The notes: a model not told the origin generated them from the sequence alone. Numbered from the stretch's first letter, positions 7,967 through 16,612 are shown. The stretch: 22,729 nucleotides of DNA from MED-G78 sp964343355 (GCA_964343355.1 CAYFJC010000018.1:1-22729); one strand, 5' to 3'. Program-made: numbers and translations.

Positions 7967-8997
7967 AGTATTTTTTATCTATATTTATTATTTTTACTAA
8001 CCTTAGCTTTGCTGATTATTCAAATCATCCCGAAGCCCAAGATTTAATAGACTCTCTGGTAAATGACCATAACTTTGAAAGAAGTTATGTTGTTAAGGTT
8101 CTTCAGTCTGCAGAAAAGAAAGAAAAAATTCTAAAGTCGATGTCTTCACCTGCAGAATTTACATGGACATGGGATAGATATAAAAAACTTTTTATAGAGG
8201 ATAAGAGAATTGCAAATGGGAAGATCTTTATCACTAATAATAATGAATTATTTAATAAAGTAGAGAAAGACTTTGGAGTTCCAAGAGAAATTATTACTGC
8301 AATTTTAGGGGTGGAAACAAGATATGGAAAAATTAAAGGGAGTTACAGGGTGCTTGATAGTCTAGCCACGCTAGGCTTTGATTTTCCAAGACGCTCAAAA
8401 TTTTTTAAAAAAGAATTAATTGAATTTTTTAAATTAACCAGAGAAAATAATTTAGATATTTATTCAATTCAAGGGTCTTATGCTGGAGCTATGGGATATG
8501 GCCAGTTCATTTCTTCAAGCTATAGAGCATATGCTATTGATTATGATGGAGATGGTTACGCAGATCTCTTTAATTCAGTTCCTGATGCTATAGGTAGCGT
8601 GGCAAATTATTTAAAAGTTCATGGATGGAAAAGAGATGGAGAAATAGTTCAATCAATGAAGTTTAATAATGTTAGAAAGCCATATAGCCAAAACAAGGAA
8701 TCAATGAAATTCATACCATTAAATTTCACTGAAGGCACTAATGAGATTTATATCGTTAAAGAAGGCGATTCACTATTAGAAATAGCAATAAGCAACAACA
8801 TAAGCCTTGAAGTATTAATGTCATTAAATGAGATAAGTAATCAAAATCTTATTAAAGTTGGCGAAAAGCTTCTTATAAATTCAAAAAAAGATCTTTATTT
8901 TATAGGTGATGATAATTTTATCGCCATTACCAAATATAATATTAGCCACTTCTATGCTATGGCAGTATATTATTTATCATTAGAGCTAAAATTATGA
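7963..8997 (+). CDS. mltB: MltB-type lytic transglycosylase with an embedded LysM module
   Basis: This 344-residue periplasmic enzyme is predicted to cleave the glycan strand to 1,6-anhydro-muropeptides. A signal peptide covers about residues 1-17 with no lipobox cysteine. The MltB/SLT_2 catalytic Glu is E118 in GVETRYG; GSYAGAMGYGQFISSSY at 171-187 and the DYDGDGYADLF loop at 193-203 follow. The last stretch, DNFIAITKYNISHFYAMAVYYLS at about 317-339, matches the normal C-terminal strand and helix of the MltB fold. Between them, at about 261-306, lies a LysM-like module (IVKEGDSLLEIA...LMSLNEI...VGEKLLI), so peptidoglycan binding is built into the middle of the sequence. Four-base overlaps join it to mrdB and dacA. 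MltB-type genes at this locus are also known from Pseudomonas. Confidence 0.9.
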   Translation: MKYFLSIFIIFTNLSFADYSNHPEAQDLIDSLVNDHNFERSYVVKVLQSAEKKEKILKSMSSPAEFTWTWDRYKKLFIEDKRIANGKIFITNNNELFNKVEKDFGVPREIITAILGVETRYGKIKGSYRVLDSLATLGFDFPRRSKFFKKELIEFFKLTRENNLDIYSIQGSYAGAMGYGQFISSSYRAYAIDYDGDGYADLFNSVPDAIGSVANYLKVHGWKRDGEIVQSMKFNNVRKPYSQNKESMKFIPLNFTEGTNEIYIVKEGDSLLEIAISNNISLEVLMSLNEISNQNLIKVGEKLLINSKKDLYFIGDDNFIAITKYNISHFYAMAVYYLSLELKL

Positions 8998-10145
8998 AAA
9001 AAATCCTCTCAATATTAATTCTCTCACAAACGCTTCTAGTTCAAGCTCAGTCCTTTCTTCCACCACCACCAGAGCTTGACTTAAGAAGCTATATATTAAT
9101 TGAACCTAATACAAATACTGTTATAGCAGAATTCAATTCAGATAATCAAATTGAACCAGCAAGCATGACAAAAGTTATGACTAGTTATGTGATTGCTGAT
9201 CAAATAGATAATGATTTAATCCAACTTGATGACAAGGTTCTCATTTCAAATAAAGCTTGGAAAATGGAAGGCTCAAGAATGTTTATTGAGGCGGGGAAAA
9301 GGGTTCCTGTGTCTGAGCTACTTAAAGGTATTATTATCCAATCTGGAAATGATGCCTCAGTCGCTATGGCTGAATATACTGGTGGAACTGAAGATGGTTT
9401 TGTAGATCTTATGAATGCTTACGCAGGATCATTGGGCTTAAGAAATACACTTTTTCAAAATGCTACTGGCTTACCAGATCCAAATCATTTCACCAGCACA
9501 GCAGACCTAGCAAAACTTACAGCAAGTTTTATTAAAAAGTTTCCCGAACATTATTCAATTTATAAAGAAAAACAATATACATACAATGACATAAAGCAAT
9601 TAAATAGAAATAGATTGCTTTGGAAGGATGATTCATCAGATGGAGTTAAAACTGGGCATACTGACTCTGCGGGATACTGCCTAATAGGGTCTGCAAAAAG
9701 AGGTGATATGCGACTTATTACAGTTGTTGCTGGAAGTCCTTCTGATAATGCGCGTTTTGATAGCTCACAAAGATTGTTAGAGTATGGATTTAGATTCTTT
9801 GCAACCCAGAAACAATTATCTAAAGAGCAAGCTCTTAAGGAAGTAACTATTTGGGGAGGGCAATCTGATTTTGTTCAAATAGGATCTGCAGAAGATATTT
9901 ATGTAACTTTACCGAGGATGGCTTTCAAGGATTTAGTTGTAAATTATAATTACAAAAATAATTTAAAGGCTCCAATCGTAAAAGGCCAAGTAATAGGTTC
10001 TATAGATATAGTGAGCCAAGATAAAATTGTATCTACATCCGAGCTTGTAGCTTTAAGTGATGTTGAAGCAAAGGGTTTCTTTGGAAGATTGTGGTCTAGT
10101 ATTTGGTTTTGGGTTCTTAGCCTTTTTGGTTTAGCGAGTGACTAA
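8994..10145 (+). CDS. dacA: D-alanyl-D-alanine carboxypeptidase (PBP5/6 type)
   Basis: DacA trims the terminal D-Ala from murein pentapeptides in the periplasm, limiting cross-linking. The 383-residue protein has a signal peptide (about 1-19, cleavage near VQAQS), then the serine-peptidase S11 motifs: SMTK at 57-60 with nucleophile Ser57, SGN at 117-119, and KTG at 219-221. A beta-rich PBP5 C-terminal domain follows, and the end (RLWSSIWFWVLSLFG) is an amphipathic membrane anchor typical of PBP5/6. It overlaps mltB by four bases and the aminotransferase gene by eight. The rlpA gene often found just before dacA is absent. Confidence 0.95.
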   Translation: MKKILSILILSQTLLVQAQSFLPPPPELDLRSYILIEPNTNTVIAEFNSDNQIEPASMTKVMTSYVIADQIDNDLIQLDDKVLISNKAWKMEGSRMFIEAGKRVPVSELLKGIIIQSGNDASVAMAEYTGGTEDGFVDLMNAYAGSLGLRNTLFQNATGLPDPNHFTSTADLAKLTASFIKKFPEHYSIYKEKQYTYNDIKQLNRNRLLWKDDSSDGVKTGHTDSAGYCLIGSAKRGDMRLITVVAGSPSDNARFDSSQRLLEYGFRFFATQKQLSKEQALKEVTIWGGQSDFVQIGSAEDIYVTLPRMAFKDLVVNYNYKNNLKAPIVKGQVIGSIDIVSQDKIVSTSELVALSDVEAKGFFGRLWSSIWFWVLSLFGLASD

Positions 10146-10968
10146 AAATATCAAAGCTGTCTATCAAGGCTCCTTTGACTATCTTGATAATATTAAGGTC
10201 TCACCTTTAAGTAGGGCTTTTCTATTTTCTGACAGTATTTACGAAGTCATCCCTTTTCAGAATAAAAAATTTATTTGTGCAGCAGAACATTTTAAGAGAT
10301 TGGGCTTTAGTGCATCTGAGTTAAAAATTAATATTAATATCCAAGAAATAAAAAATGAGATTTTTCATCTCTTTAAAAATTCAGATTGTTCAGATGGATA
10401 TATTTATTATCAAATTTCAAGAGGTATAGATGACATGCGTTCGCATATATATAGTCCAGATATTCACTGCGAAACCTTCGGATATTTAATGCCCTTAGAA
10501 TTTAAATCTAAGCCCCTTAAGGTAGCAGTTTGCGAAGATATAAGATGGGGAAGATGTGATATTAAAACTACCTCATTATTAGGCAATGTTCTACAAATGA
10601 ATACTGCATCTAATCAGGATTGTGATGAAATAATTATGCATAAAGATAATATTATTACTGAAGGTGGTGCCAGCAATATTTTTTTTATTCAAGACAATAA
10701 AATATGTACTCCAAAATTATCTAATAAGATTTTACCAGGAATTACCAGAGCTATCCTGATTGAAGCTATTAAAGAAAATGACTTACCATTTGAAGAGGGT
10801 GACTATCATATAGACCTTTTAAAGCATGCATCTTGTATGTGGTTTACCAGTTCAACAAAAGGAGTTGCCCCAGTTAATGAGATAATTAACTGCAATAATC
10901 AGCTTGATTTAAATAATGAACTTATGAAACAGTGCCAGTCTTTATATCAACAAAAAATAACTAGTTAG
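10138..10968 (+). CDS. dat: D-amino-acid aminotransferase (PLP fold type IV)
   Basis: The enzyme is predicted to exchange amino groups between D-alanine or D-glutamate and 2-oxo acids, supplying D-amino acids for peptidoglycan. The 276-residue protein shows the fold-type IV pattern: SRAFLFSDSIYEVIP at 25-39, the PLP Schiff-base lysine K143 in DIKTTSLLGN, and EGGASNIFF at 175-183. An R-x-H pair (R101, H103) after QISRG matches the carboxylate-binding motif of D-amino-acid transaminases and argues against branched-chain aminotransferase or aminodeoxychorismate lyase. The GTG at 10138 is the only start before the core, overlapping the end of dacA by eight bases. The 3' end overlaps the convergent holA by eight bases. 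Context with dacA supports the cell-wall role. Confidence 0.88.
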   Translation: MTKNIKAVYQGSFDYLDNIKVSPLSRAFLFSDSIYEVIPFQNKKFICAAEHFKRLGFSASELKININIQEIKNEIFHLFKNSDCSDGYIYYQISRGIDDMRSHIYSPDIHCETFGYLMPLEFKSKPLKVAVCEDIRWGRCDIKTTSLLGNVLQMNTASNQDCDEIIMHKDNIITEGGASNIFFIQDNKICTPKLSNKILPGITRAILIEAIKENDLPFEEGDYHIDLLKHASCMWFTSSTKGVAPVNEIINCNNQLDLNNELMKQCQSLYQQKITS

Positions 10969-11971
10969 GCCCAAGTTTGCATATAAGAGATTCTAGCTCG
11001 ATCCAGAAATCTTTTTTTATTAAACCTTTAAGAGAAAGCTCAAGGTCATAAATACTTTTTTGCATTAGCTCTAAATCTTCTTTAGTTTGGTTCTTCATAA
11101 AAGATAAATAATCATTAATTTTTGATTGCCAAACCCCATTGTCCTTTAAATATATCTGAGGACTTTTATGCCTAGATGCTAGAGAGGCTAGGCTTGTTAT
11201 TTTACCCATGATCCAGATTAAAAGTGGCCCACTATAACTGTCAGCTTTTCTTAAAGATTTTACAATCCCAAGTGCCTTTTTTGTCTGACCTTGAAGGATT
11301 GCATCCTCAAGTTCAAAGGGACTAAACTCAGCAGAATTAATCATATGATTTGTTATATCAGCTAAATCTTTTTTATCTTGATTTGAATCTAGATATAGAA
11401 GTTTCAGGAGCTCTATTTCATTTTGCTGCGCTACAAGATTACCTGAATTCATTTCAGATAAAAGCTTAACAACGTCAGATCTATAATTATCTGGAATAAA
11501 GCTTAAATTTTTCTTTAACCAAATCTGCTCCTCAAATGATTTAAGTTTTTTACACTCAATTACCAATGAATTTGCTTCCATTTGTTTTGCCCACTTAGAA
11601 ACTAAACTTAATTTGTCTAAATGACTATTAACAATGATACTAATATTTTCATATTGATTTAAATCATCATCAAAGATCTCAGAGATAGCTTCTGGAATTT
11701 TTCCAGCCCCATGCCTTAATTCAATGATTAATTTAGAACCAAATAAAGACCCTCCTGCATTAGCGGCTATTGTTGATTTAACTTCCTTAAAATTCTCATC
11801 ATTTAAGGTAATCTTCTCTATAAAACCCCTCGATGAAAGTGTTTCAAGGACTCTTGATTTGACATGATTTTTTAGAATGACCTCAGAACCAAAAATGAAA
11901 AAAATATTTGGAGATTTATCGAGATATTTACCTAAATTTATCGCCTCACATTTCAAAGAACTGTACCTCAA
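10961..11971 (-). CDS. holA: DNA polymerase III delta subunit
   Basis: HolA is the clamp-opening wrench of the gamma-complex clamp loader. The 336-residue sequence is divergent but shows family landmarks: FFIFGSE near residue 25 (the degenerate N-terminal loop), a SEMNSGNLVAQQNEIELLKLL segment in the middle domain, SPFELEDAILQGQTKKAL (compare TPFHWVDALLMGKSKRAL in E. coli), VWQSKINDYL, and a C-terminal WIELESLICKL. The length is near the usual 340. It is the last gene of the long minus-strand block and overlaps the 3' end of lptE by 26 bases; a slightly later start is possible. The leuS-lptE-holA order is canonical in gammaproteobacteria and supports the call. Confidence 0.92.
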   Translation of the reverse strand: MRYSSLKCEAINLGKYLDKSPNIFFIFGSEVILKNHVKSRVLETLSSRGFIEKITLNDENFKEVKSTIAANAGGSLFGSKLIIELRHGAGKIPEAISEIFDDDLNQYENISIIVNSHLDKLSLVSKWAKQMEANSLVIECKKLKSFEEQIWLKKNLSFIPDNYRSDVVKLLSEMNSGNLVAQQNEIELLKLLYLDSNQDKKDLADITNHMINSAEFSPFELEDAILQGQTKKALGIVKSLRKADSYSGPLLIWIMGKITSLASLASRHKSPQIYLKDNGVWQSKINDYLSFMKNQTKEDLELMQKSIYDLELSLKGLIKKDFWIELESLICKLGPN

Positions 11972-12395
11972 AAATTATTTGGCTTATTAACTGATCTTGA
12001 ATTATTTGTTCCAGTTTCTTGATAGTTTCTCTTTCTGACATTGGATTTAATTCATTAACACTAAAGTTTTTTACAACAACTAGTTTTTTCATAAAGTTAT
12101 TCTTTCCGTCAGAAAAATTAATTTCCATTTCACCCTTTATCTCACCCTCAAGTGCTCTTAATGCTGAACCGCCATAGGTCTTTCTTTCTTTTAGTTCATA
12201 GCTTTTAATAGTTAAACTTACTTTATTAGATGGATCAGTATTTAACTTTTTAAGTTTTAATTGAATGGTATCTGGAATTTCTTTAGCAAAGGTAATGCTA
12301 CCAATTACAATAGCGCCCTGATTTCTCATTGGTTCAAATCCACAGCCTGCAATTGTTAGTAATGCTATAGAAAGAGCTATGAAGTTTTTTGTCAT
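11946..12395 (-). CDS. lptE: LPS-assembly lipoprotein LptE
   Basis: LptE is the outer-membrane lipoprotein that plugs and assists the LptD translocon for lipopolysaccharide. The 149-residue product has a lipoprotein signal peptide ending in the lipobox LTIAGC, with Cys18 as the lipidation site, followed by GFEP, the common LptE mature start. The rest is a small alpha/beta domain with an ERETIKKLEQIIQDQLISQI helix near the C-terminus. It is short compared with E. coli LptE (193), mostly in the C-terminal tail. Sequence similarity alone would be weak; position between leuS and holA makes the call strong. It implies an LPS-bearing outer membrane. Confidence 0.88.
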   Translation of the reverse strand: MTKNFIALSIALLTIAGCGFEPMRNQGAIVIGSITFAKEIPDTIQLKLKKLNTDPSNKVSLTIKSYELKERKTYGGSALRALEGEIKGEMEINFSDGKNNFMKKLVVVKNFSVNELNPMSERETIKKLEQIIQDQLISQIIFEVQFFEM

Positions 12396-12431
12396 AAAGG
12401 TGCTACTTTAAATTGATATATTTATATTTAA

Positions 12432-14840
12432 CTATATAACAAAATTAATAATTTTTTCTTTTATATAAATTACTTTTTTAATTTTATTATCACCAATTAT
12501 ATTAGAGACATTTTCTATCTCTAAAACCTCTAATTCAATTTCTTTTTCTGAAAGGTTTTTATTGATAATTATTTTTCCTCTAACTTTTCCATTTATTTGG
12601 ACAACTAACTCAAATTCCTCCACTTCTAATAAATCTGCATTGAATTCTGGCCACCAAGAATCAACAGAAAGCTCATCCATTAAGAAATTATTCCACAAGT
12701 GCTCAGTTATATGCGGTGTTATAGGAGATAGCATTTTAAGAATAAAAACAATTGCTTCATCCAAGCAAAATTTTTGTGCATCTGAAGCATTGTCTGATTT
12801 AAATTCATCAGGGATAAAGTTACAAAGCTCCATCACCGAGGCAATAGCAGTATTAAAAGTTAACCTAACTTCATAATCATTCATTACTTTTTTAAGAGTG
12901 GCATGTGACTTTCGTCTAAGAGCTAACTCGTCTTTGCTGAATTCAAATTTATCTGTAAATCCATTATATTTTCTATCAGCAACTAAGTTCCATACTTTTC
13001 TAAGAAATCTTGAAGCCCCTTCTACAGAAGATTCACTCCACTCTAAGCTTTGCTCAGGAGGTGCGGTAAACATCATATATAGCCTGAGAGTGTCTGCCCC
13101 ATACTTATCTATATATGGCTGAGGATCTACGGTATTCCCTTTTGATTTTGACATCTTAGCACCATCTTTTAGAACCATGCCTTGAGTTAATAATCTTTTA
13201 AAAGGCTCATCGCTTTCTACCATATCCATGTCTCTTAGAGCTTTATGGAAGAATCTAGAATAAAGCAGATGAAGAATTGCATGCTCAATTCCACCAATAT
13301 ATAGATCAACAGGAAGCCAATAATTTGAATCTTCTCCAAAGATTTCTTCATTATTATCAGCTGATGGGAACCTTGCGTAATACCAAGAAGAATCCATAAA
13401 CGTATCAAAGGTATCAGCCTCTCTTTTAATATTTTCTGAAAGGTTTAAAAAATCTTGATTTTTACTTAATGGTATAGGAGCAGAACCTTTTTCTAATTCT
13501 GGCAGCACAACAGGTAATTCATTTTCTTCAAGTATTCTTGGAATTCCATCTTCATATACTACTGGAATCGGGCAACCCCAATATCTTTGTCTACTGATTC
13601 CCCAATCTCTAAGTCTAAATTGAATTAATTCTGTTCCAAGATTATTTTCTATTAGATATTCTTTAATTTTTTCAATGCCATCATCTGAACTCATCCCATT
13701 AAACTCAGATGAATTTATTAGTCGCCCTTTAGATAGAAGAGGTAGATCATCATCTTCATTAATCTCAATAACCTTATTAATCGAAATATCATATTTTTTT
13801 GCAAACTCATAATCCCTTTGATCGTGAGCAGGAACACCCATTACAACACCTGTTCCATAATCTAGAAGTACAAAATTTCCTATCCATACTGGCAATAATT
13901 CATTAGTTATTGGATGTATTACTTTTAAATCTGTTTTGAAACCTAACTTCTCAGCCTTAGCCATATCTGCTTCAGCTGCTGATGTTTCCTTACATTTTAG
14001 GAGAAAATTAGATATAGATTCATTATTTTTAGCTAAAGTTATTGATATCTCATGATTTGGAGATATTGCAAGAAAAGAAACTCCAAATATAGTGTCTGGC
14101 CTTGTTGAAAAGGCCGTAAGGTACTCATCAGAAGTTTCTAACTTATACTTAATCTCAGCACCGCTAGATTTTCCAATCCAATTTCTTTGCATTGTTTTAA
14201 CATTTTCTGGCCAATCTAAATCATCTAGAGATGTTAAAAGCTCTTCAGCATAATCAGTTATTTTAAGAAACCATTGATCGATTTCTTTAATTTCAATCTG
14301 TGCTCCTGATCTCCAGCCCTTGCCATCTATAACTTGTTCATTAGCAAGAACTGTATTATCTACAGGATCCCAATTTACAATTGCTTTTTTTCTATAAACC
14401 AGCCCCTTGTCAGCAAATTTCTTAAAAATTAATTGTTCCCATCTGTAATAACTTGTATCACACGTTTTAAGTTCCTTTGACCAGTCATAGCTGAGACCTA
14501 AAGATTTTAATTGAGTTTTCATATGCTCAATATTTTCTCGCGTCCAATCATCTGGACTAACTTTGTTTGCAATAGCTGCATTTTCAGCTGGCAAGCCAAA
14601 AGCATCCCAGCCCATTGGCTGAAATACATTAAAATTATTCATTCTTTTGTATCTAGAAATTACATCTCCAATCGTGTAATTTCTAACATGTCCCATATGA
14701 AGTTTTCCAGAAGGGTAAGGAAACATAGATAAGCAATAAAATTTTTCTCTATCATCAGCTTTAACTTCGTATCTTTTTTCTTCTTCCCATGCAGATTGAA
14801 TAACTTTCTCAATAACACTTGGATCATATTGCTCATTCAT
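12432..14840 (-). CDS. leuS: Leucyl-tRNA synthetase
   Basis: LeuRS charges tRNA-Leu and proofreads mischarged products. I chose the ATG at 14840 because its product MNEQYDPSVIEK aligns with the E. coli start MQEQYRPEEIES; an ATG six codons upstream (14858) is also possible. From this start the protein has 802 residues. Class I motifs: HMGH at 48-51 (HIGH) and KMSKS at 562-566. The CP1 editing domain is present (STRPDTIFG, GVPAHDQRDYEF). The zinc-finger cysteines of E. coli LeuRS are replaced (WDPVDN, GKGWRSG), as in many proteobacteria. Only four residues (KDGA) separate QGMVL from KMSKS, so the leucine-specific domain of about 45 residues found here in E. coli is missing, explaining much of the shorter length (860 in E. 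coli). The start overlaps the accC stop. Confidence 0.96.
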   Translation of the reverse strand: MNEQYDPSVIEKVIQSAWEEEKRYEVKADDREKFYCLSMFPYPSGKLHMGHVRNYTIGDVISRYKRMNNFNVFQPMGWDAFGLPAENAAIANKVSPDDWTRENIEHMKTQLKSLGLSYDWSKELKTCDTSYYRWEQLIFKKFADKGLVYRKKAIVNWDPVDNTVLANEQVIDGKGWRSGAQIEIKEIDQWFLKITDYAEELLTSLDDLDWPENVKTMQRNWIGKSSGAEIKYKLETSDEYLTAFSTRPDTIFGVSFLAISPNHEISITLAKNNESISNFLLKCKETSAAEADMAKAEKLGFKTDLKVIHPITNELLPVWIGNFVLLDYGTGVVMGVPAHDQRDYEFAKKYDISINKVIEINEDDDLPLLSKGRLINSSEFNGMSSDDGIEKIKEYLIENNLGTELIQFRLRDWGISRQRYWGCPIPVVYEDGIPRILEENELPVVLPELEKGSAPIPLSKNQDFLNLSENIKREADTFDTFMDSSWYYARFPSADNNEEIFGEDSNYWLPVDLYIGGIEHAILHLLYSRFFHKALRDMDMVESDEPFKRLLTQGMVLKDGAKMSKSKGNTVDPQPYIDKYGADTLRLYMMFTAPPEQSLEWSESSVEGASRFLRKVWNLVADRKYNGFTDKFEFSKDELALRRKSHATLKKVMNDYEVRLTFNTAIASVMELCNFIPDEFKSDNASDAQKFCLDEAIVFILKMLSPITPHITEHLWNNFLMDELSVDSWWPEFNADLLEVEEFELVVQINGKVRGKIIINKNLSEKEIELEVLEIENVSNIIGDNKIKKVIYIKEKIINFVI

Positions 14841-16182
14841 AATTTTTAAAGAACTCATTTTCTAGGTAGTTTATCGTATGCTCATTCTTATTAAATACAT
14901 CATCATGCATCAATTCTTGGTGCAAAGAATGATTGGTTTCAATCCCTTCAACAAAAAATTCGTCTAAAGCACTCATCATTCTTTTTATACATGAACTTCT
15001 TGAGTTAGCTGTTGTAATTATCTTTGCTAATAAAGAATCGTAATAAGGAGGAACTTCATATCCAGAGTAAATATGAGAATCAAATCTTACTCCAAAACCT
15101 CCTGGAGGGTGCATTTTTGTGATTAACCCTGGTGATGGTCTGAATGTTCTAGGATTCTCTGCATTGATTCTGCATTCTATTGCATGACCTCTAAAAGAAA
15201 TTTTAGATTGATCAAGGGTAGTTGGAATTCCAAGAGCAATCTTTAATTGAGCCTTAACTAAATCAAAGCCTGTAATCATTTCTGAGACAGGATGCTCTAC
15301 CTGTATTCTCGTATTCATTTCTATAAAATAGAAGGCATTATTTTCATATAAAAATTCTAGTGTTCCAACGCCTTCATAATTAATGTCTTTACATAACTTA
15401 AGACATGCATCGAGAGTATTTGAAAGTGATTCTAGATTAATATTAGAAGCTGGAGCTTCTTCAATGAGCTTCTGGTGCCTTCTTTGGATACTGCAATCTC
15501 TAGTACCAAGATGAATTACATTACCTTTACCATCTGCAACTATCTGAACTTCTATATGTCTAGGGTTTGATATAAATTTTTCAAAATAAACTACTTTATT
15601 ACCAAAAGCATTCATAGCCTCTTGCATTGTTATCTCTAAGCCATCTAATAGCCCATCTTCTGATTCGATAAGACGCATTCCTCTTCCACCACCTCCGGCG
15701 GTAGCTTTTATCATTAGAGGATATCCAACATTTTTAGCAATAGCATGAATTTTATTTGGATCATCTGGAAGATCATCTTTGTATCCTGGAACAACTTGAA
15801 TACCTGCCTTTTCAGCAATGCTTTTTGCCGTAATCTTATCTCCCATCATTTTTATAGTTTTAGAGTTAGGGCCAATAAATTTAAAACCACTTTCTTCACA
15901 TTTTTCTGCAAAACTAAAATCTTCTGCCAAAAATCCATAACCTGGATATATGGCATCTGTATTTGTTACCTCTGCGGCAGAAAGAATTGAGGGAACATTG
16001 AGATAACTTTCTAATGGACTAGCTGGACCAATACATACAGTTTCATCTGCAAACTTCAGATGTTTAAGATTTTTATCACCCTTAGAGTAAACAGCGACTG
16101 TTTTTATTCCAAGCTCTTTACATGCTCTAATTGCTCGTAAGGCTATCTCTCCTCTATTGGCAATTAGTACTTTATGAGACAT
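14833..16182 (-). CDS. accC: Acetyl-CoA carboxylase, biotin carboxylase subunit
   Basis: AccC carboxylates the biotin on AccB with ATP and bicarbonate, the first half-reaction of malonyl-CoA formation. At 449 residues it equals the E. coli enzyme in length. Motifs: N-terminal VLIANRGEIALRAIRA, MGDK with K116, the ATP-grasp glycine loop GGGGRGMR at 163-170, QRRHQKLIEEAPA at about 233-245, and EMNTRIQVEHPVSE at 288-301, containing the metal-binding Glu288 and catalytic Arg292 and Glu296. One base separates it from accB, and its 3' end overlaps leuS by 8 bases (26 with the upstream leuS start). Identification is firm. Confidence 0.97.
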   Translation of the reverse strand: MSHKVLIANRGEIALRAIRACKELGIKTVAVYSKGDKNLKHLKFADETVCIGPASPLESYLNVPSILSAAEVTNTDAIYPGYGFLAEDFSFAEKCEESGFKFIGPNSKTIKMMGDKITAKSIAEKAGIQVVPGYKDDLPDDPNKIHAIAKNVGYPLMIKATAGGGGRGMRLIESEDGLLDGLEITMQEAMNAFGNKVVYFEKFISNPRHIEVQIVADGKGNVIHLGTRDCSIQRRHQKLIEEAPASNINLESLSNTLDACLKLCKDINYEGVGTLEFLYENNAFYFIEMNTRIQVEHPVSEMITGFDLVKAQLKIALGIPTTLDQSKISFRGHAIECRINAENPRTFRPSPGLITKMHPPGGFGVRFDSHIYSGYEVPPYYDSLLAKIITTANSRSSCIKRMMSALDEFFVEGIETNHSLHQELMHDDVFNKNEHTINYLENEFFKNYE

Positions 16183-16183
16183 A

Positions 16184-16612
16184 TTATTCTATGATGATAA
16201 GAGTCTGATCAAATTCAACAGGTTGACCATCCTCAGCAATTATAGAAATTACTTTTCCACTAAATTCTGATTTAATTTCATTCATCATTTTCATAGCCTC
16301 AACAATGCATATAACATCACCTGATTCCACATGATCACCAACATTAACAAATGGCGGCTTTTCTGGATTAGGCTTTCTATAGAATGTTCCTACTATTGGA
16401 GATTTAACTTCATTTCCTGAAGGCTCTGGCTGCATTTCATTTTTGTCAGGATTGGGTAAATGAGCTACGTTAGCTTGAGGTGCATTTACATTAATAGAGT
16501 TATTATTTCCTCGTGAGATCCTAACAGATTCTTCGCCCTGACTAACCTCTATCTCACTTAGATCAGACTCTTGCAACATTTCTATTAACTTTTTTATCTT
16601 TCTGATATCCAT
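16184..16612 (-). CDS. accB: Biotin carboxyl carrier protein of acetyl-CoA carboxylase
   Basis: AccB carries biotin between the carboxylase and transferase subunits. The 142-residue protein has the AccB N-terminal segment (MDIRKIKKLIEMLQESDLSEIEV), a flexible Asn/Pro-rich linker at about 36-68, and a C-terminal biotinyl domain with EAMKM at 105-109, Lys108 being the biotinylation site. The PIVGTFYRKPNPEKPPFV stretch at 72-89 includes the thumb insertion typical of AccB. It lies one base from both aroQ and accC, so the three are clearly one transcript. Confidence 0.96.
   Translation of the reverse strand: MDIRKIKKLIEMLQESDLSEIEVSQGEESVRISRGNNNSINVNAPQANVAHLPNPDKNEMQPEPSGNEVKSPIVGTFYRKPNPEKPPFVNVGDHVESGDVICIVEAMKMMNEIKSEFSGKVISIIAEDGQPVEFDQTLIIIE

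Noticed and set aside
12562..12876. 104-codon plus-strand open frame opposite leuS, with similar ones at 12898-13122 and 14511-14732
   Set aside because: These are antisense to well-conserved LeuRS sequence, lack a start context and have low-complexity, Ser/Asn-rich products typical of shadow frames.
15745..15990. 81-codon plus-strand frame opposite accC
   Set aside because: Antisense to the conserved biotin carboxylase; the Phe/Cys/Ile-rich product looks like a reverse-complement artefact.
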